DNA of 64,000 bases, taken from positions 45,487 to 109,486 of the forward strand of contig NZ_NWSV01000021.1 of NCBI RefSeq assembly GCF_002531935.1. The letters run 5' to 3'. The DNA comes from Rhizobium chutanense (GTDB taxonomy: Bacteria > Pseudomonadota > Alphaproteobacteria > Rhizobiales > Rhizobiaceae). The translations under genes were made by a program, and so were the position numbers. Of the stretch, positions 35,915-43,830 are shown piece by piece (the first letter of the stretch is position 1; the number at the start of each line of letters is the position of its first letter). The notes under the pieces were generated by a model. The model was not told the origin of the DNA. It ran no database searches and saw only the letters and a program-made list of their open reading frames with translations.

Positions 35915-37180
35915 ATGACTAAACATCGCGTGGTTGTCGTCGGGGGGGGATTCGGCGGATTGCAGTTCGCCAAAGACATGAAACACCCCGACGCTACGAT
36001 TACTATCGTGGATCGCCGTAACCATCACCTCTTTCAGCCGTTGCTGTATCAGGTAGCGACGACGGTGCTGGCCACCTCAGAAATCGCTTGGCCGATCCGC
36101 TCCCTGTTCCGTGGAAGACCCGACATATCCACCATATTGGGCGAGGTCATAGACGTGGACCTTGAGAAAAACCTTGTTCTCCTGAAAGACGGAAACACGC
36201 TTCCTTTCGATACGCTGATTCTCGCGACGGGGGCCCGCCATGCCTACTTCGGCCGCGACGATTGGGAACCCCATGCACCTGGACTGAAAGCCTTAGAAGA
36301 CGCGACCACAATAAGGCGACGGCTTCTCCTCGCCTTCGAGCGAGCGGAGGTCGAGAAGGATCCCGAGACAAGGCAAGCCCTGCTGACATTCAGCATCATC
36401 GGAGCAGGACCCACTGGAGTCGAATTGGCCGGCATCATCGCTCAGCTTGCTCACAAGACTTTGGTGAAGGAATTTAGGAATATCGACACGCGCACGGCAA
36501 GGATCCTCCTCATCGAAGCAGGGTCGCGTGTTCTACCCGTCTTTCCGACGCAACTTTCCGAGTACGCTGCAAAAGCGCTCACGAGAATGGGCGTTGAGGT
36601 TCGAACGGGTGATCCTGTTACTGCCTGTGATGAACGCGGCGTCACAATAGCCGAGAATTTCGTACCTAGCCGCACTGTTATCTGGGCGGCCGGAGTGCAG
36701 GCCTCGAAGGCCGCTGCTTGGCTCAATGCACCGTCTGATCGTGCTGGGCGCGTTCAGGTCCAATCCGATCTGACTGTTTTGGGAAAACCCAATATCTTCG
36801 TAATCGGAGATACGGCATCGGTGACTATCGAGGAGGGAAAGACGGTTCCTGGTATTGCTCCTGCGGCGAAGCAACAGGGGAAGTACGTCGCAAAGGTTGT
36901 GATGGCCCGGTTGGCGGGGCGGTCATCCCCAGGTCCTTTTAGATATCGACATCTCGGGAATCTGGCCACCATCGGCCCCAGTGCAGCGGTTATCCACTTC
37001 GGACGCCTTCAAATGAAGGGCTGGCTCGCATGGTGGATATGGGGTCTGGCACACATATATTTTCTAATCGGAACTCGTAGCCGGGTGGCAGTGGCTCTCA
37101 GTTGGCTGTGGGTGTTTCTGTCCGGTCATCACTCCGCTCGACTGATTACTCAAAAGGAGACTTTAAAGGACGAGGTATAG
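35915..37180 (+). CDS. ndh: type II NADH dehydrogenase (single-subunit NDH-2)
   Basis: A 421-residue FAD enzyme that moves electrons from NADH to quinone without pumping protons. FAD site: HRVVVVGGGFGGLQFAKDMK. HLFQPLLYQVATTVL and LILATGARHAYFGRDDWEPH follow, the NADH site is FSIIGAGPTGVELAGIIAQL, and ILVIGDTASVTI-type FAD closure lies near residue 295. A hydrophobic C-terminal part (WWIWGLAHIYFLIG, VALSWLWVFLSG) anchors it to the membrane. It carries its own GntR operator, so it seems recruited to reoxidise NADH from the pathway's dehydrogenases. Confidence 0.93.
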   Translation: MTKHRVVVVGGGFGGLQFAKDMKHPDATITIVDRRNHHLFQPLLYQVATTVLATSEIAWPIRSLFRGRPDISTILGEVIDVDLEKNLVLLKDGNTLPFDTLILATGARHAYFGRDDWEPHAPGLKALEDATTIRRRLLLAFERAEVEKDPETRQALLTFSIIGAGPTGVELAGIIAQLAHKTLVKEFRNIDTRTARILLIEAGSRVLPVFPTQLSEYAAKALTRMGVEVRTGDPVTACDERGVTIAENFVPSRTVIWAAGVQASKAAAWLNAPSDRAGRVQVQSDLTVLGKPNIFVIGDTASVTIEEGKTVPGIAPAAKQQGKYVAKVVMARLAGRSSPGPFRYRHLGNLATIGPSAAVIHFGRLQMKGWLAWWIWGLAHIYFLIGTRSRVAVALSWLWVFLSGHHSARLITQKETLKDEV

Positions 37181-37209
37181 GAAGGCACGTAGGACGACGC
37201 GCTTCGAGA

Positions 37210-37236
37210 TTGACAGATTATCAGACAATAACGTAC
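37210..37236 (+). promoter_or_regulatory. GntR-type operator upstream of the first GntR gene
   Basis: TTGACAGATTATCAGACAAT at 37210; the core ATTATCAGACAAT (37217-37229) is nearly symmetric. It is 256 bases from the regulator start, so the transcript would have a long leader. Autoregulation is likely. Confidence 0.75.
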
Positions 37237-37374
37237 CCTTGACGCGCGGTTTTGCCAGACTGGAGTAGCCGCACGGTTGCATCGGAAGAAGGGGCGTGTG
37301 GATACCAGTTCATTCATCGAGATTGCACTCGGACCGCCATCACAGCACGCTGCTCTAGATGCTTGAACTCACCA

Positions 37375-37391
37375 AGTCTCAGACAATCCGA
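37375..37391. promoter_or_regulatory. half-site of the GntR operator close to the first GntR gene
   Basis: AGTCTCAGACAATCCGATT matches the core half CAGACAAT. A similar GCAGACAATCGG lies before the second GntR gene (61623-61634). It may be a secondary autoregulatory site; the evidence is only the nine-base match and position. Confidence 0.4.
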
Positions 37392-37465
37392 TTGATAAAT
37401 CGGTTTAGACCAGCCATATGTAGTCGAGAATCCGGGTTTGCCGGAATCCTTCAGCGGGATGAGCA

Positions 37466-38143
37466 ATGGATACCGAACTTCAGATACCGAAAGTCAGCGC
37501 ATCGCTCCGGATGCAGGTTGAGGAAAAGTTGCGCCAGGCGATAGCAACAGGTCGTTTCAAACCCGGCCAACGGCTGGTCGAACGCGAGCTTTGCGAGATG
37601 CTAGGCGTCGGGCGAACCTCGGTCCGAGAAGCGCTTCGGCAGCTTGAAGCAGAGGGGCTAATTACGAGCTATCCGCATAAAGGCCCTGTCGTCAGCACAA
37701 TAACTTACGAGGAAGCGCAACAACTCTATGCGGTGAGGGCTCTGCTTGAAAGCTTCGCTGGCCAGCAGTTCGCCGAAAACGGTAGCGCCCAGGACATTGC
37801 GACCTTAGAAGCTGCCGTGGTCGAGTTCGAGGCAGCAGCTGATAGCGGGATTGGAAGCCGGCTGATCGAGGCGAAGAACGCATTCTATGACTGCCTAATG
37901 GACGGGAGCAAGAACCTGTTCGTTAGACAAATGCTCGTTTCGCTCCACAACAGGATCAACCTCCTCCGAATGACCTCCATGACTCAGCCCGGTCGCTTGA
38001 GACACAGCATCGCGGAAATAAAGGAAATTTCCAACGCTATCAGCAATCGTAATGGTCCTGTCGCGGCTGCGGCGTGCAAGCATCATATCGATATGGCTGC
38101 AAAGGTAGCGCTCGAATATCTGCGAAAGAATTCCACGCAATAG
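37466..38143 (+). CDS. GntR/FCD-family transcriptional regulator, copy 1
   Basis: A 225-residue GntR regulator. The winged helix is residues 10-80, with recognition helix GVGRTSVREALRQLEAEGLI; the C-terminal FCD effector domain contains LYAVRALLESFAGQQFAENG and FYDCLMDGSKNLFVRQMLVS, with conserved metal-type His/Asp positions (SLHNRINLLR, ACKHHIDMAA). FCD regulators sense small acids or sugar acids and usually repress until the ligand binds. It is about 70% identical by eye to the copy at 61710. It lies amid operons with the TTGACAGATTGTCTGA site and is the prime candidate for binding it. Confidence 0.92.
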   Translation: MDTELQIPKVSASLRMQVEEKLRQAIATGRFKPGQRLVERELCEMLGVGRTSVREALRQLEAEGLITSYPHKGPVVSTITYEEAQQLYAVRALLESFAGQQFAENGSAQDIATLEAAVVEFEAAADSGIGSRLIEAKNAFYDCLMDGSKNLFVRQMLVSLHNRINLLRMTSMTQPGRLRHSIAEIKEISNAISNRNGPVAAAACKHHIDMAAKVALEYLRKNSTQ

Positions 38144-38153
38144 CATTTTAAGA

Positions 38154-38182
38154 TTGACAGATTGTCTGATAATTTGTTTTAG
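38154..38182 (+). promoter_or_regulatory. GntR-type operator-promoter of the beta-hydroxyacid dehydrogenase gene
   Basis: TTGACAGATTGTCTGATAAT at 38154. -35 TTGACA, a 17-base spacer containing the palindrome ATTGTCTGATAAT (38161-38173), -10 TTTTAG (38177-38182). This is the clearest example of an operator placed between the promoter hexamers. Confidence 0.85.
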
Positions 38183-38231
38183 TCCGGTTTAATAGCTGCA
38201 GCGATGCCTGCCTATTCCATCGGAGGAAAAA

Positions 38232-39116
38232 TTGTCAGACTCTCAAAAAACACGCGTTGCGTTCATTGGCTTGGGCGCGATGGGCCAGCCTATGGCCGAG
38301 CATCTCATTAAGTCGAACTATGATGTTCGAGGGTTCGACCTGTCAAAAGATGCCCGCGATGCCTTGGCTTCACGGGGCGGCTTTCCGGCCGAGTCCGCAG
38401 CGATCGCGATGGCGGATGCCGACATAGCAATCACGATGCTTCCCAACGGCAAGATCGTTCAAGATGCGCTTTTCTCGGGCGATGCTTGGAAGGGCCTGAA
38501 ACCGGGAGCTCTTGTCATTGACATGAGTTCATCAGCGCCCACGGACACGCGCGACCTCGCCGAGCGCCTTACAGCGGTCGGTTTGAGGCTTGTAGATGCG
38601 CCGGTTTCTGGCGGTGTCAAACGAGCTGTGGCGGGAACGCTGACCATCATGGCTGGTGGAGCCGAAGCAGACATCACCGAAGTTTCGACCCTTTTCGACG
38701 CGATTGGGGGCCAAGTTTTCCGTACTGGGGGCGTTGGTTCCGGACACGCCATGAAAGCGATCAACAACTTCGTATCTGGCGCTGGGGTACTGGCTGCTAT
38801 TGAAGGTGTTCTGCTTGCGCGGAGCTTCGGACTTGACGCGAACACGGTGGTGGACGTGCTCAATTCCTCTTCCGGAAAGAACAACGCGACCGAGGTAAAG
38901 ATGAAGCAATTCATCCTATCGGAGACGTTTGGGTCCGGATTCGCCCTTGGCCTTATGGCGAAAGACATCCGCATTGCCGCGGATCTGGCCAAGAGCCTGG
39001 ACCTCAACCTCGATACGCTCGCAGAGACTGCGGATACATGGGACGCGGCCAAAAACGCCCTCGGTCCCTCCGAAGATCACACGGCGATCATTAAGTATCT
39101 GAACAATCGCAATTAG
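38232..39116 (+). CDS. beta-hydroxyacid dehydrogenase (3-hydroxyisobutyrate dehydrogenase-like)
   Basis: A 294-residue NAD(P)-dependent enzyme. It starts with TTG (GGAGG 5 bases upstream). Nucleotide fold VAFIGLGAMGQPMAEHLIKS, substrate loop LVDAPVSGGVKRAVAGTLTI, catalytic lysine region GSGHAMKAINNFVSGAG, and a helical domain to LGLMAKDIRIAADLAKSL. The family oxidises 3-hydroxyisobutyrate, tartronate semialdehyde or related hydroxy acids. It is a single-gene unit with its own GntR operator. The start lies within ATTGTCAGAC, half of that operator motif. Confidence 0.92.
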   Translation: MSDSQKTRVAFIGLGAMGQPMAEHLIKSNYDVRGFDLSKDARDALASRGGFPAESAAIAMADADIAITMLPNGKIVQDALFSGDAWKGLKPGALVIDMSSSAPTDTRDLAERLTAVGLRLVDAPVSGGVKRAVAGTLTIMAGGAEADITEVSTLFDAIGGQVFRTGGVGSGHAMKAINNFVSGAGVLAAIEGVLLARSFGLDANTVVDVLNSSSGKNNATEVKMKQFILSETFGSGFALGLMAKDIRIAADLAKSLDLNLDTLAETADTWDAAKNALGPSEDHTAIIKYLNNRN

Positions 39117-39147
39117 CGAAGAGATCTGGGCTAAGCCAAAAAATTGG

Positions 39148-39176
39148 TTGACAGATCGTCAGACAATCTGTCAATA
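39148..39176 (+). promoter_or_regulatory. full-length palindromic GntR-type operator-promoter of the 39.2-47.3 kb operon
   Basis: Arms TTGACAGATCGTC (39148-39160) and GACAATCTGTCAA (39162-39174) around one central A: 27 bases, symmetric except for one pair and the centre. -35 TTGACA and -10 TCAATA (39171-39176) are at 17-base spacing. It shows that the -35 is the outer arm of the operator. The gene starts 30 bases on. Confidence 0.87.
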
Positions 39177-39205
39177 TTGCCTTCATCAATCTAGGGAGCT
39201 TTAAT

Positions 39206-39634
39206 ATGAGTGTCAGCAAAGCGGCTACGGTTAACACCGTCGGAGGCGAACGCGAGATGCCTTCTGAAGAGTTCGAGCGCGGGCTGAAGACCCGTCGAGA
39301 AGTCATGGGGGATTCGTACGTTGATGCCGCACTTGGCAAGGCCACCGAATTCACATGGCCCATGCAGGAGCTCGTCACTGAGTATTGCTGGGACAACATC
39401 TGGAACCGACCCGGTCTCGACCGTCGGTCCCGGTCGATCCTAAACTTGGGCATGATCTCGGTGTTGAACAGGCCGCATGAACTGCGCGGACATATCAGGG
39501 GCGCCATCAATAACGGTCTGACCAAGGAGGAGATCCAGGAAATCTTCCTTCAAGTCGCGATCTATGTCGGTGTTCCTGCCGGGATCGACAGCTTCCGCCA
39601 TGCACAGGAAGTGTTCAACGAAATGAACATCTGA
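39206..39634 (+). CDS. carboxymuconolactone-decarboxylase family protein (PcaC-like)
   Basis: A 142-residue CMD-family protein: FTWPMQELVTEYCWDNIWNR, RSRSILNLGMISVLNRPHEL, RGHIRGAINNGLTKEEIQEI. This is the PcaC pattern rather than the CxxC AhpD pattern, so a decarboxylase or isomerase role is favoured over a redox one. PcaC acts on a carboxylated lactone in the protocatechuate path; no dioxygenase or cycloisomerase for that path is in the window. First gene of a long operon with an SCP2-like protein, hydrolase, importer and SSADH. Confidence 0.88.
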   Translation: MSVSKAATVNTVGGEREMPSEEFERGLKTRREVMGDSYVDAALGKATEFTWPMQELVTEYCWDNIWNRPGLDRRSRSILNLGMISVLNRPHELRGHIRGAINNGLTKEEIQEIFLQVAIYVGVPAGIDSFRHAQEVFNEMNI

Positions 39635-39714
39635 CACACGCGCCGACCAGGAGGTGGTCGGCGATCTTCAATCGCGCGGTGTCTTCCGCGTTTTTAATAG
39701 GGGAGGAGCCAATC

Positions 39715-40098
39715 GTGGCCATAGATCTCGAGAAATTCACAAAACTTGCGCATGAGGACTTCGAGTTCAAGCGCGAGACCCGTTATCTCAACGGCATCAT
39801 CAAGTGCGAATTCTCCACGCGCACAGTCGCTCTTCATTTTGAGGACGGCAAAATGGTGAAGGTCGAGGAAGCAGCCTACGACGACGACAAGTGCAAGATC
39901 GTTGTGCGAGGAACGGCCGAGCAGTGGGAAGCTCTACTGCAACACAAGCCGTTGCCATTCTACCAGTGCCTGCAGTCTTCGAACATCAAGCACGGTCTTC
40001 ACCTCAGCAACACCAACGAAACCTTCGCGTATCTGCCTGCGCTCAACCGCATGACAACGCTGATGCGCAATGCTCGTCCCGAAGGAGTGGCAGCATGA
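39715..40098 (+). CDS. SCP2-like domain protein, separate counterpart of the fused N-terminal domain at 62530
   Basis: A 127-residue protein with a GTG start behind GGGGAGGAG. TRTVALHFEDGKMVKVEEAA, a DDDKCKIVVRGTAEQWEALL stretch, and TNETFAYLPALNRMTTLMRN follow the sterol-carrier-protein-2 pattern (beta sheet, then a threshold W-x-x-L-L, then a C-terminal helix). The same order (LAVEDGVVAIDSTSDNADVT, SEIAWEKVMQ, QARPALERLFEII) forms residues 1-120 of the hydrolase at 62530. Its stop overlaps the next start as ATGA. It may bind a hydrophobic substrate and hand it to the hydrolase. The family call is by eye and tentative. Confidence 0.65.
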   Translation: MAIDLEKFTKLAHEDFEFKRETRYLNGIIKCEFSTRTVALHFEDGKMVKVEEAAYDDDKCKIVVRGTAEQWEALLQHKPLPFYQCLQSSNIKHGLHLSNTNETFAYLPALNRMTTLMRNARPEGVAA

Positions 40099-40991
40099 CC
40101 AAGCACGATCCAATCACTGGCCGCTACGTCTATCTCACCATCGAAGACATCGAATACCGCGTCTATTACGAAGAAGCAGGGCAAGGCATCCCTCTTCTCG
40201 TCGGCCACACGGCGGGTTCGGACGGTCGCCAGTACAGACACGCGCTGTGCGATGAGCAGGTCACGAAAGACTTCCGCGTCATTGCCTTTGACTTGCCGTA
40301 TCACGGCAAGTCCCTTCCACCCCACGGAGTGCGCTGGTGGGAGAAGGAATACAACATGACCAAGAAGTTCATGATGGACTTTCAACTGGAACTGTCCAAG
40401 GCGCTCGGCTTGGATCGACCCGTCTATATGGGCAGCTCAATGGGCGGCCATCTCGCCATAGATCTGGCTTCGAACTATCCGGACAATTTCCGTGCGACGA
40501 TCTCAGTCGAGGGCGCGCTACGCTCAGCGGCAGAATACGTTGAAGTCGGCATGGCCGGCATCCGCAAGGAGTTCGACAACCCGAACGTCAACCGCACGTC
40601 GATTGGCGCAGCAATGATGCTCAACATCTCCCCGTATTCTCCGGAGGCCAACGTCCGCGAAATTCAGTGGGAATACAGCTGCGGCGGCCCCGGAATCTTC
40701 GCCGGCGACCTCTACTATTATTACTACGACCACAATGTGTCCCCGGAAGAGGCGAGCCGGATCGATACGTCCAAATGCATGCTGTACTTCCTCACCGGTG
40801 AGTACGATCCCAACACGTCCCCCGCCGACACCAAGATCGCAGCCGATCTCGTCAAGGGAAGCAAGTTCTGGACGATGGAAAAGCTGGGGCATTTCCCAGT
40901 CACCGAAGACTACACGGAATTCCGAAAGTACCTGCTGCCGATCCTTGAGGAAATTCGGCAGGCATCCGAAACCCGGGCGAAAGTCGCCTAA
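40095..40991 (+). CDS. alpha/beta-fold hydrolase (enol-lactonase/PcaD-like)
   Basis: A 298-residue alpha/beta hydrolase. The ATG overlaps the preceding stop; a longer open frame upstream is in the wrong frame for the SCP2-like gene and is ignored. Oxyanion region LLVGHTAGSDGRQYR, DLPYHGKS, nucleophile elbow PVYMGSSMGGHLAI (Ser), acid in GEYDPNTSPADT and histidine in EKLGHFPVTEDY. It aligns with the C-terminal 280 residues of the protein at 62530 (LFLHTAGADGRQF, DLPFHGRS, IGGSMGAAM). The substrate is probably an ester, lactone or enol-lactone. Confidence 0.9.
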   Translation: MTKHDPITGRYVYLTIEDIEYRVYYEEAGQGIPLLVGHTAGSDGRQYRHALCDEQVTKDFRVIAFDLPYHGKSLPPHGVRWWEKEYNMTKKFMMDFQLELSKALGLDRPVYMGSSMGGHLAIDLASNYPDNFRATISVEGALRSAAEYVEVGMAGIRKEFDNPNVNRTSIGAAMMLNISPYSPEANVREIQWEYSCGGPGIFAGDLYYYYYDHNVSPEEASRIDTSKCMLYFLTGEYDPNTSPADTKIAADLVKGSKFWTMEKLGHFPVTEDYTEFRKYLLPILEEIRQASETRAKVA

Positions 40992-41015
40992 CGGGGGTAT
41001 TGGGAGGAGACCATC

Positions 41016-42182
41016 ATGAAAAACATTTTGAAGGGAACTCTGACGGCGCTGATTTCGATCGGCGCCCTCGCAAACGCCGCTTACGCCGACGGCGTTGACC
41101 AATTGCCCGCAAGCGAGAAGAAGATCTACGAAGTCGTTGATCCCCAGATCCCGCTCGGAGCAAGTGCCTATAAGAATTTTAAGCCCAAGAAGGGCCCTCC
41201 GTGGAAGATTGGTTACGCAAGTAGCTACGCTGGAAACACCTGGCGCGCAGCAGCTCTCGACGCCGTCATGAACGACCTCCTTCCGCGTTCAAAAGTGGCC
41301 GGACTGGTATCGGAAGTGGTTGTCACCCAGTCCGACCTTAAGGATGCGGTTCAGATTCAGCAGATGCGGCAGATGGTCGACGATGGCGTAGACGCCATCA
41401 TCATCTGCTGCTCGAACGTCACGGCCCTGAATCAGACGATCGAATACGCCTACAAGGCCGGCGTCCCAGTCTTTTCGTTCTCGGGCTACGTGACGTCTCC
41501 GTATGCCATCAATGGCGCGGCTAACCATGCGCAAGGTGGCGGCGAGATGGCCACGTGGCTCGCGGAAAAGATCGGGAAGAAGGGTAACGTCCTCCTTGTA
41601 TCGGGTATCCCCGGCTTTGCGTCGTCCGATAGCTTCGACAAGGCTGCAAAGGAAGCGCTCGCAAAGTATCCTGACATTAAAATTGTAGGCGAAGTTGCTG
41701 GCAAATGGACGGACCAGGTTGCGCAGGTCGAAGTGCAAAAATTCCTCGCGACCAATCCCACACCCGTTGACGGCATCCTGACCCAGGGAGCTCAAGAAAA
41801 CGGCGTCCTCAACGCGATGCTCCAGTCCGGACGCGACATGATCCCGATCACACTGGGTGGTGAGGCCTCCGCGGCATGCTACTGGCGCAATAATCCGGAT
41901 TGGGTTGATGCGAGCTTCCACATCTGGCCGCCGCGCCGCGAAATGCAACAGATGTGGGAAATTATGCTTCGCACTTTGCAAGGACAAGGGCCGAAGGTTC
42001 AATCGTTCCTTCGTCCAGTACTTCCTTACACCATTGACGATGTCCGCGCAGCAATCCCAGAGAATTGCGATCTGAACTCGACCGACTTCGTCGAACCCAC
42101 GGCGGACGGTTGGTTCCCGGCCGCAGTCGCTGACCAATATTTCGAGCATCCTGCCGATCCTTGGAAGGCAGCAACCAAGTAA
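41016..42182 (+). CDS. RbsB-like substrate-binding protein (importer B)
   Basis: A 388-residue binding protein, signal peptide about 1-24 (ISIGALANAAYA). GPPWKIGYASSYAGNTWRAA, VVTQSDLKDAVQIQQMRQMV, AIIICCSN and FSGYVTSPYAINGAANHAQG are shared with the copies at 9735 and 53021. Unlike those, it is followed by a full set of importer genes. GGGAGGAG precedes the ATG and a 10-pair hairpin follows the stop. The CC pair and the GYASSY motif should line the ligand cleft; the ligand is unknown. Confidence 0.92.
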   Translation: MKNILKGTLTALISIGALANAAYADGVDQLPASEKKIYEVVDPQIPLGASAYKNFKPKKGPPWKIGYASSYAGNTWRAAALDAVMNDLLPRSKVAGLVSEVVVTQSDLKDAVQIQQMRQMVDDGVDAIIICCSNVTALNQTIEYAYKAGVPVFSFSGYVTSPYAINGAANHAQGGGEMATWLAEKIGKKGNVLLVSGIPGFASSDSFDKAAKEALAKYPDIKIVGEVAGKWTDQVAQVEVQKFLATNPTPVDGILTQGAQENGVLNAMLQSGRDMIPITLGGEASAACYWRNNPDWVDASFHIWPPRREMQQMWEIMLRTLQGQGPKVQSFLRPVLPYTIDDVRAAIPENCDLNSTDFVEPTADGWFPAAVADQYFEHPADPWKAATK

Positions 42183-42189
42183 GACAGCT

Positions 42190-42216
42190 CCGCCTGGCGG
42201 CACAGTCGCCGGGCGG
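42190..42216 (+). other. intercistronic hairpin after the binding-protein gene
   Basis: CCGCCTGGCG (42190-42199), 7-base loop, CGCCGGGCGG (42207-42216): ten pairs with one G-T, 8 bases after the stop, no T-run. Same place as the stems at 10933 and 30687. Confidence 0.65.
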
Positions 42217-42273
42217 TACCATTCCCATTAGAGGGAAGCCGCATTTCGCGGACGTTGCGGGTGGAGGTCAGCA

Positions 42274-43830
42274 GTGAATAGAGAGATTACAATCAGGTTG
42301 GCCGATGTTGCCAAGTCTTTCGGCGAAACGAAGGCGCTCAAAAAGTGCGACTTCGAGGCGCACGCGGGAGAGGTGCACGCAATCGTCGGCGAGAATGGTA
42401 GCGGTAAGAGCACGATGGCCAAGATTATGTCCGGCGTCCTGCATCCCGATTCCGGAACAGTCTCGATCCTGGGCGAGAAGGTCAATTCTCCGATCGATGC
42501 CAAGAAAATCGGACTGACCACGATTTTCCAAGAGGTGCTTGTCGCAGACGAGGCAAGCGTTTTCGAAAACCTCTTCGTGGGTCGCGACGGCGTGTTCAAA
42601 TCGCAGTCCGGCGGCGGAGACCGACGCGCCGAAGCAAACGAAATTTTGACCAGGCTGGTAGGAAAGTCTGTCGATCTCGACCAGATGGTCGGGGGCCTTC
42701 CTCTTAGCATCAAGCAGTGGATCGTCATTGCCCGCGCGATGCTCCGCAGGCCGCGGGTGCTGATCCTTGACGAGTCTTCGGCAGCGCTCGATCTTGATTC
42801 AACTATTCGTCTACATGAGGAGATCGATCGCCTCCGCCGGGAAGGGGCAACAGTCCTGATCGTGACGCATCGGATCGCCGAACTCGTGCGTATAGCAGAT
42901 CGGGCGACCATTCTGCGAGATGGGGTCACCGTCGGAACACTGCAGAAACATGAGATTACAGAGGAAAACCTTCTGTCGATGATGACACCTCCGGACCGTC
43001 GCGCGAGCGACGTGAAGGAATACGCGTCAAAAAACAGAGCGATTGCAGAAGTCTCTGTCATGACCGCAAAGAACATGGTCGCCCAGAGGACATCCGCGCC
43101 ATTCGATTTCGATCTACCAAAGGGATCGATCGTTGGAGTGGCCGGCCTGGACGGACAAGGTCAGGATGCGTTCGTTCGCGCCCTTGTCGGCATAATGCGG
43201 CCATTCGGAGGCGATGTGCTGGTGCGTTCCGCCGAAACAGGCAAAATGGTCGAGATCGCAACTCTCGAAGATGCGGCCAGCGCAGGCATATCTTACGTGT
43301 CCGGCGACCGTAAGCGCGAGGGTATTTTCCCGCAGCAGAGTATCTTCGAAAACCTGGCGATCGGTGTTTACAGGAAGAACCTGGGTCCGATGGGCATCAT
43401 CAGGAAGCCCACGCTCAAGCCGATGTTCAAGCGCGAGGTTGACCGTCTGCGGATCAAGATCGGCAGTCCCTCGAACAAGATCACCTCTCTTTCTGGTGGG
43501 AACCAACAGAAGGTCCTAATCGGACGCGCCTTCGCCAACGATCCGCAGGTAATCGTTCTCAATGATCCGGCGCGAGGTGTCGACCTAGGCACCAAGCGTG
43601 ACCTTTACAGGGAACTTCGCGCCTTCGTCGAGAAGGGAGGCAGCGTCATCTACCTCTCCAGCGAAATCGAGGAATTTATCGGATTCGCAGATCGGGTCGA
43701 TGTCTTCTTCGCGGGACGATTGTTCCGCTCTCTGTCGGGCGACCATATCGCAGAGGAACCAATCCTCGCCGCGATGTTCGGAAAGTCTGAGAATGCCTCG
43801 GTGGAATTCGATCTGGAAAGGAGCGCGTGA
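42274..43830 (+). CDS. sugar-type ABC importer ATPase, two fused domains (importer B)
   Basis: A 518-residue RbsA-like ATPase with a GTG start behind GTGGAGG. Domain 1: Walker A VGENGSGKSTMAKIM, LPLSIKQWIVIARAMLRRPR, Walker B LILDESSAALD. Domain 2: GLDGQGQDAFVRALVG (degenerate Walker A), SLSGGNQQKVLIGRAF, VLNDPARGVDLGTK. The ABC signature of domain 1 is changed (LSIKQ), as is common in this class. The stop overlaps the next start (TGATG). Confidence 0.93.
   Translation: MNREITIRLADVAKSFGETKALKKCDFEAHAGEVHAIVGENGSGKSTMAKIMSGVLHPDSGTVSILGEKVNSPIDAKKIGLTTIFQEVLVADEASVFENLFVGRDGVFKSQSGGGDRRAEANEILTRLVGKSVDLDQMVGGLPLSIKQWIVIARAMLRRPRVLILDESSAALDLDSTIRLHEEIDRLRREGATVLIVTHRIAELVRIADRATILRDGVTVGTLQKHEITEENLLSMMTPPDRRASDVKEYASKNRAIAEVSVMTAKNMVAQRTSAPFDFDLPKGSIVGVAGLDGQGQDAFVRALVGIMRPFGGDVLVRSAETGKMVEIATLEDAASAGISYVSGDRKREGIFPQQSIFENLAIGVYRKNLGPMGIIRKPTLKPMFKREVDRLRIKIGSPSNKITSLSGGNQQKVLIGRAFANDPQVIVLNDPARGVDLGTKRDLYRELRAFVEKGGSVIYLSSEIEEFIGFADRVDVFFAGRLFRSLSGDHIAEEPILAAMFGKSENASVEFDLERSA

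Noticed and set aside
39206..40991. A protocatechuate (pca) operon
   Set aside because: Only PcaC-like and hydrolase-like genes are present; pcaGH, pcaB, pcaIJ and a PcaQ-type regulator are absent.
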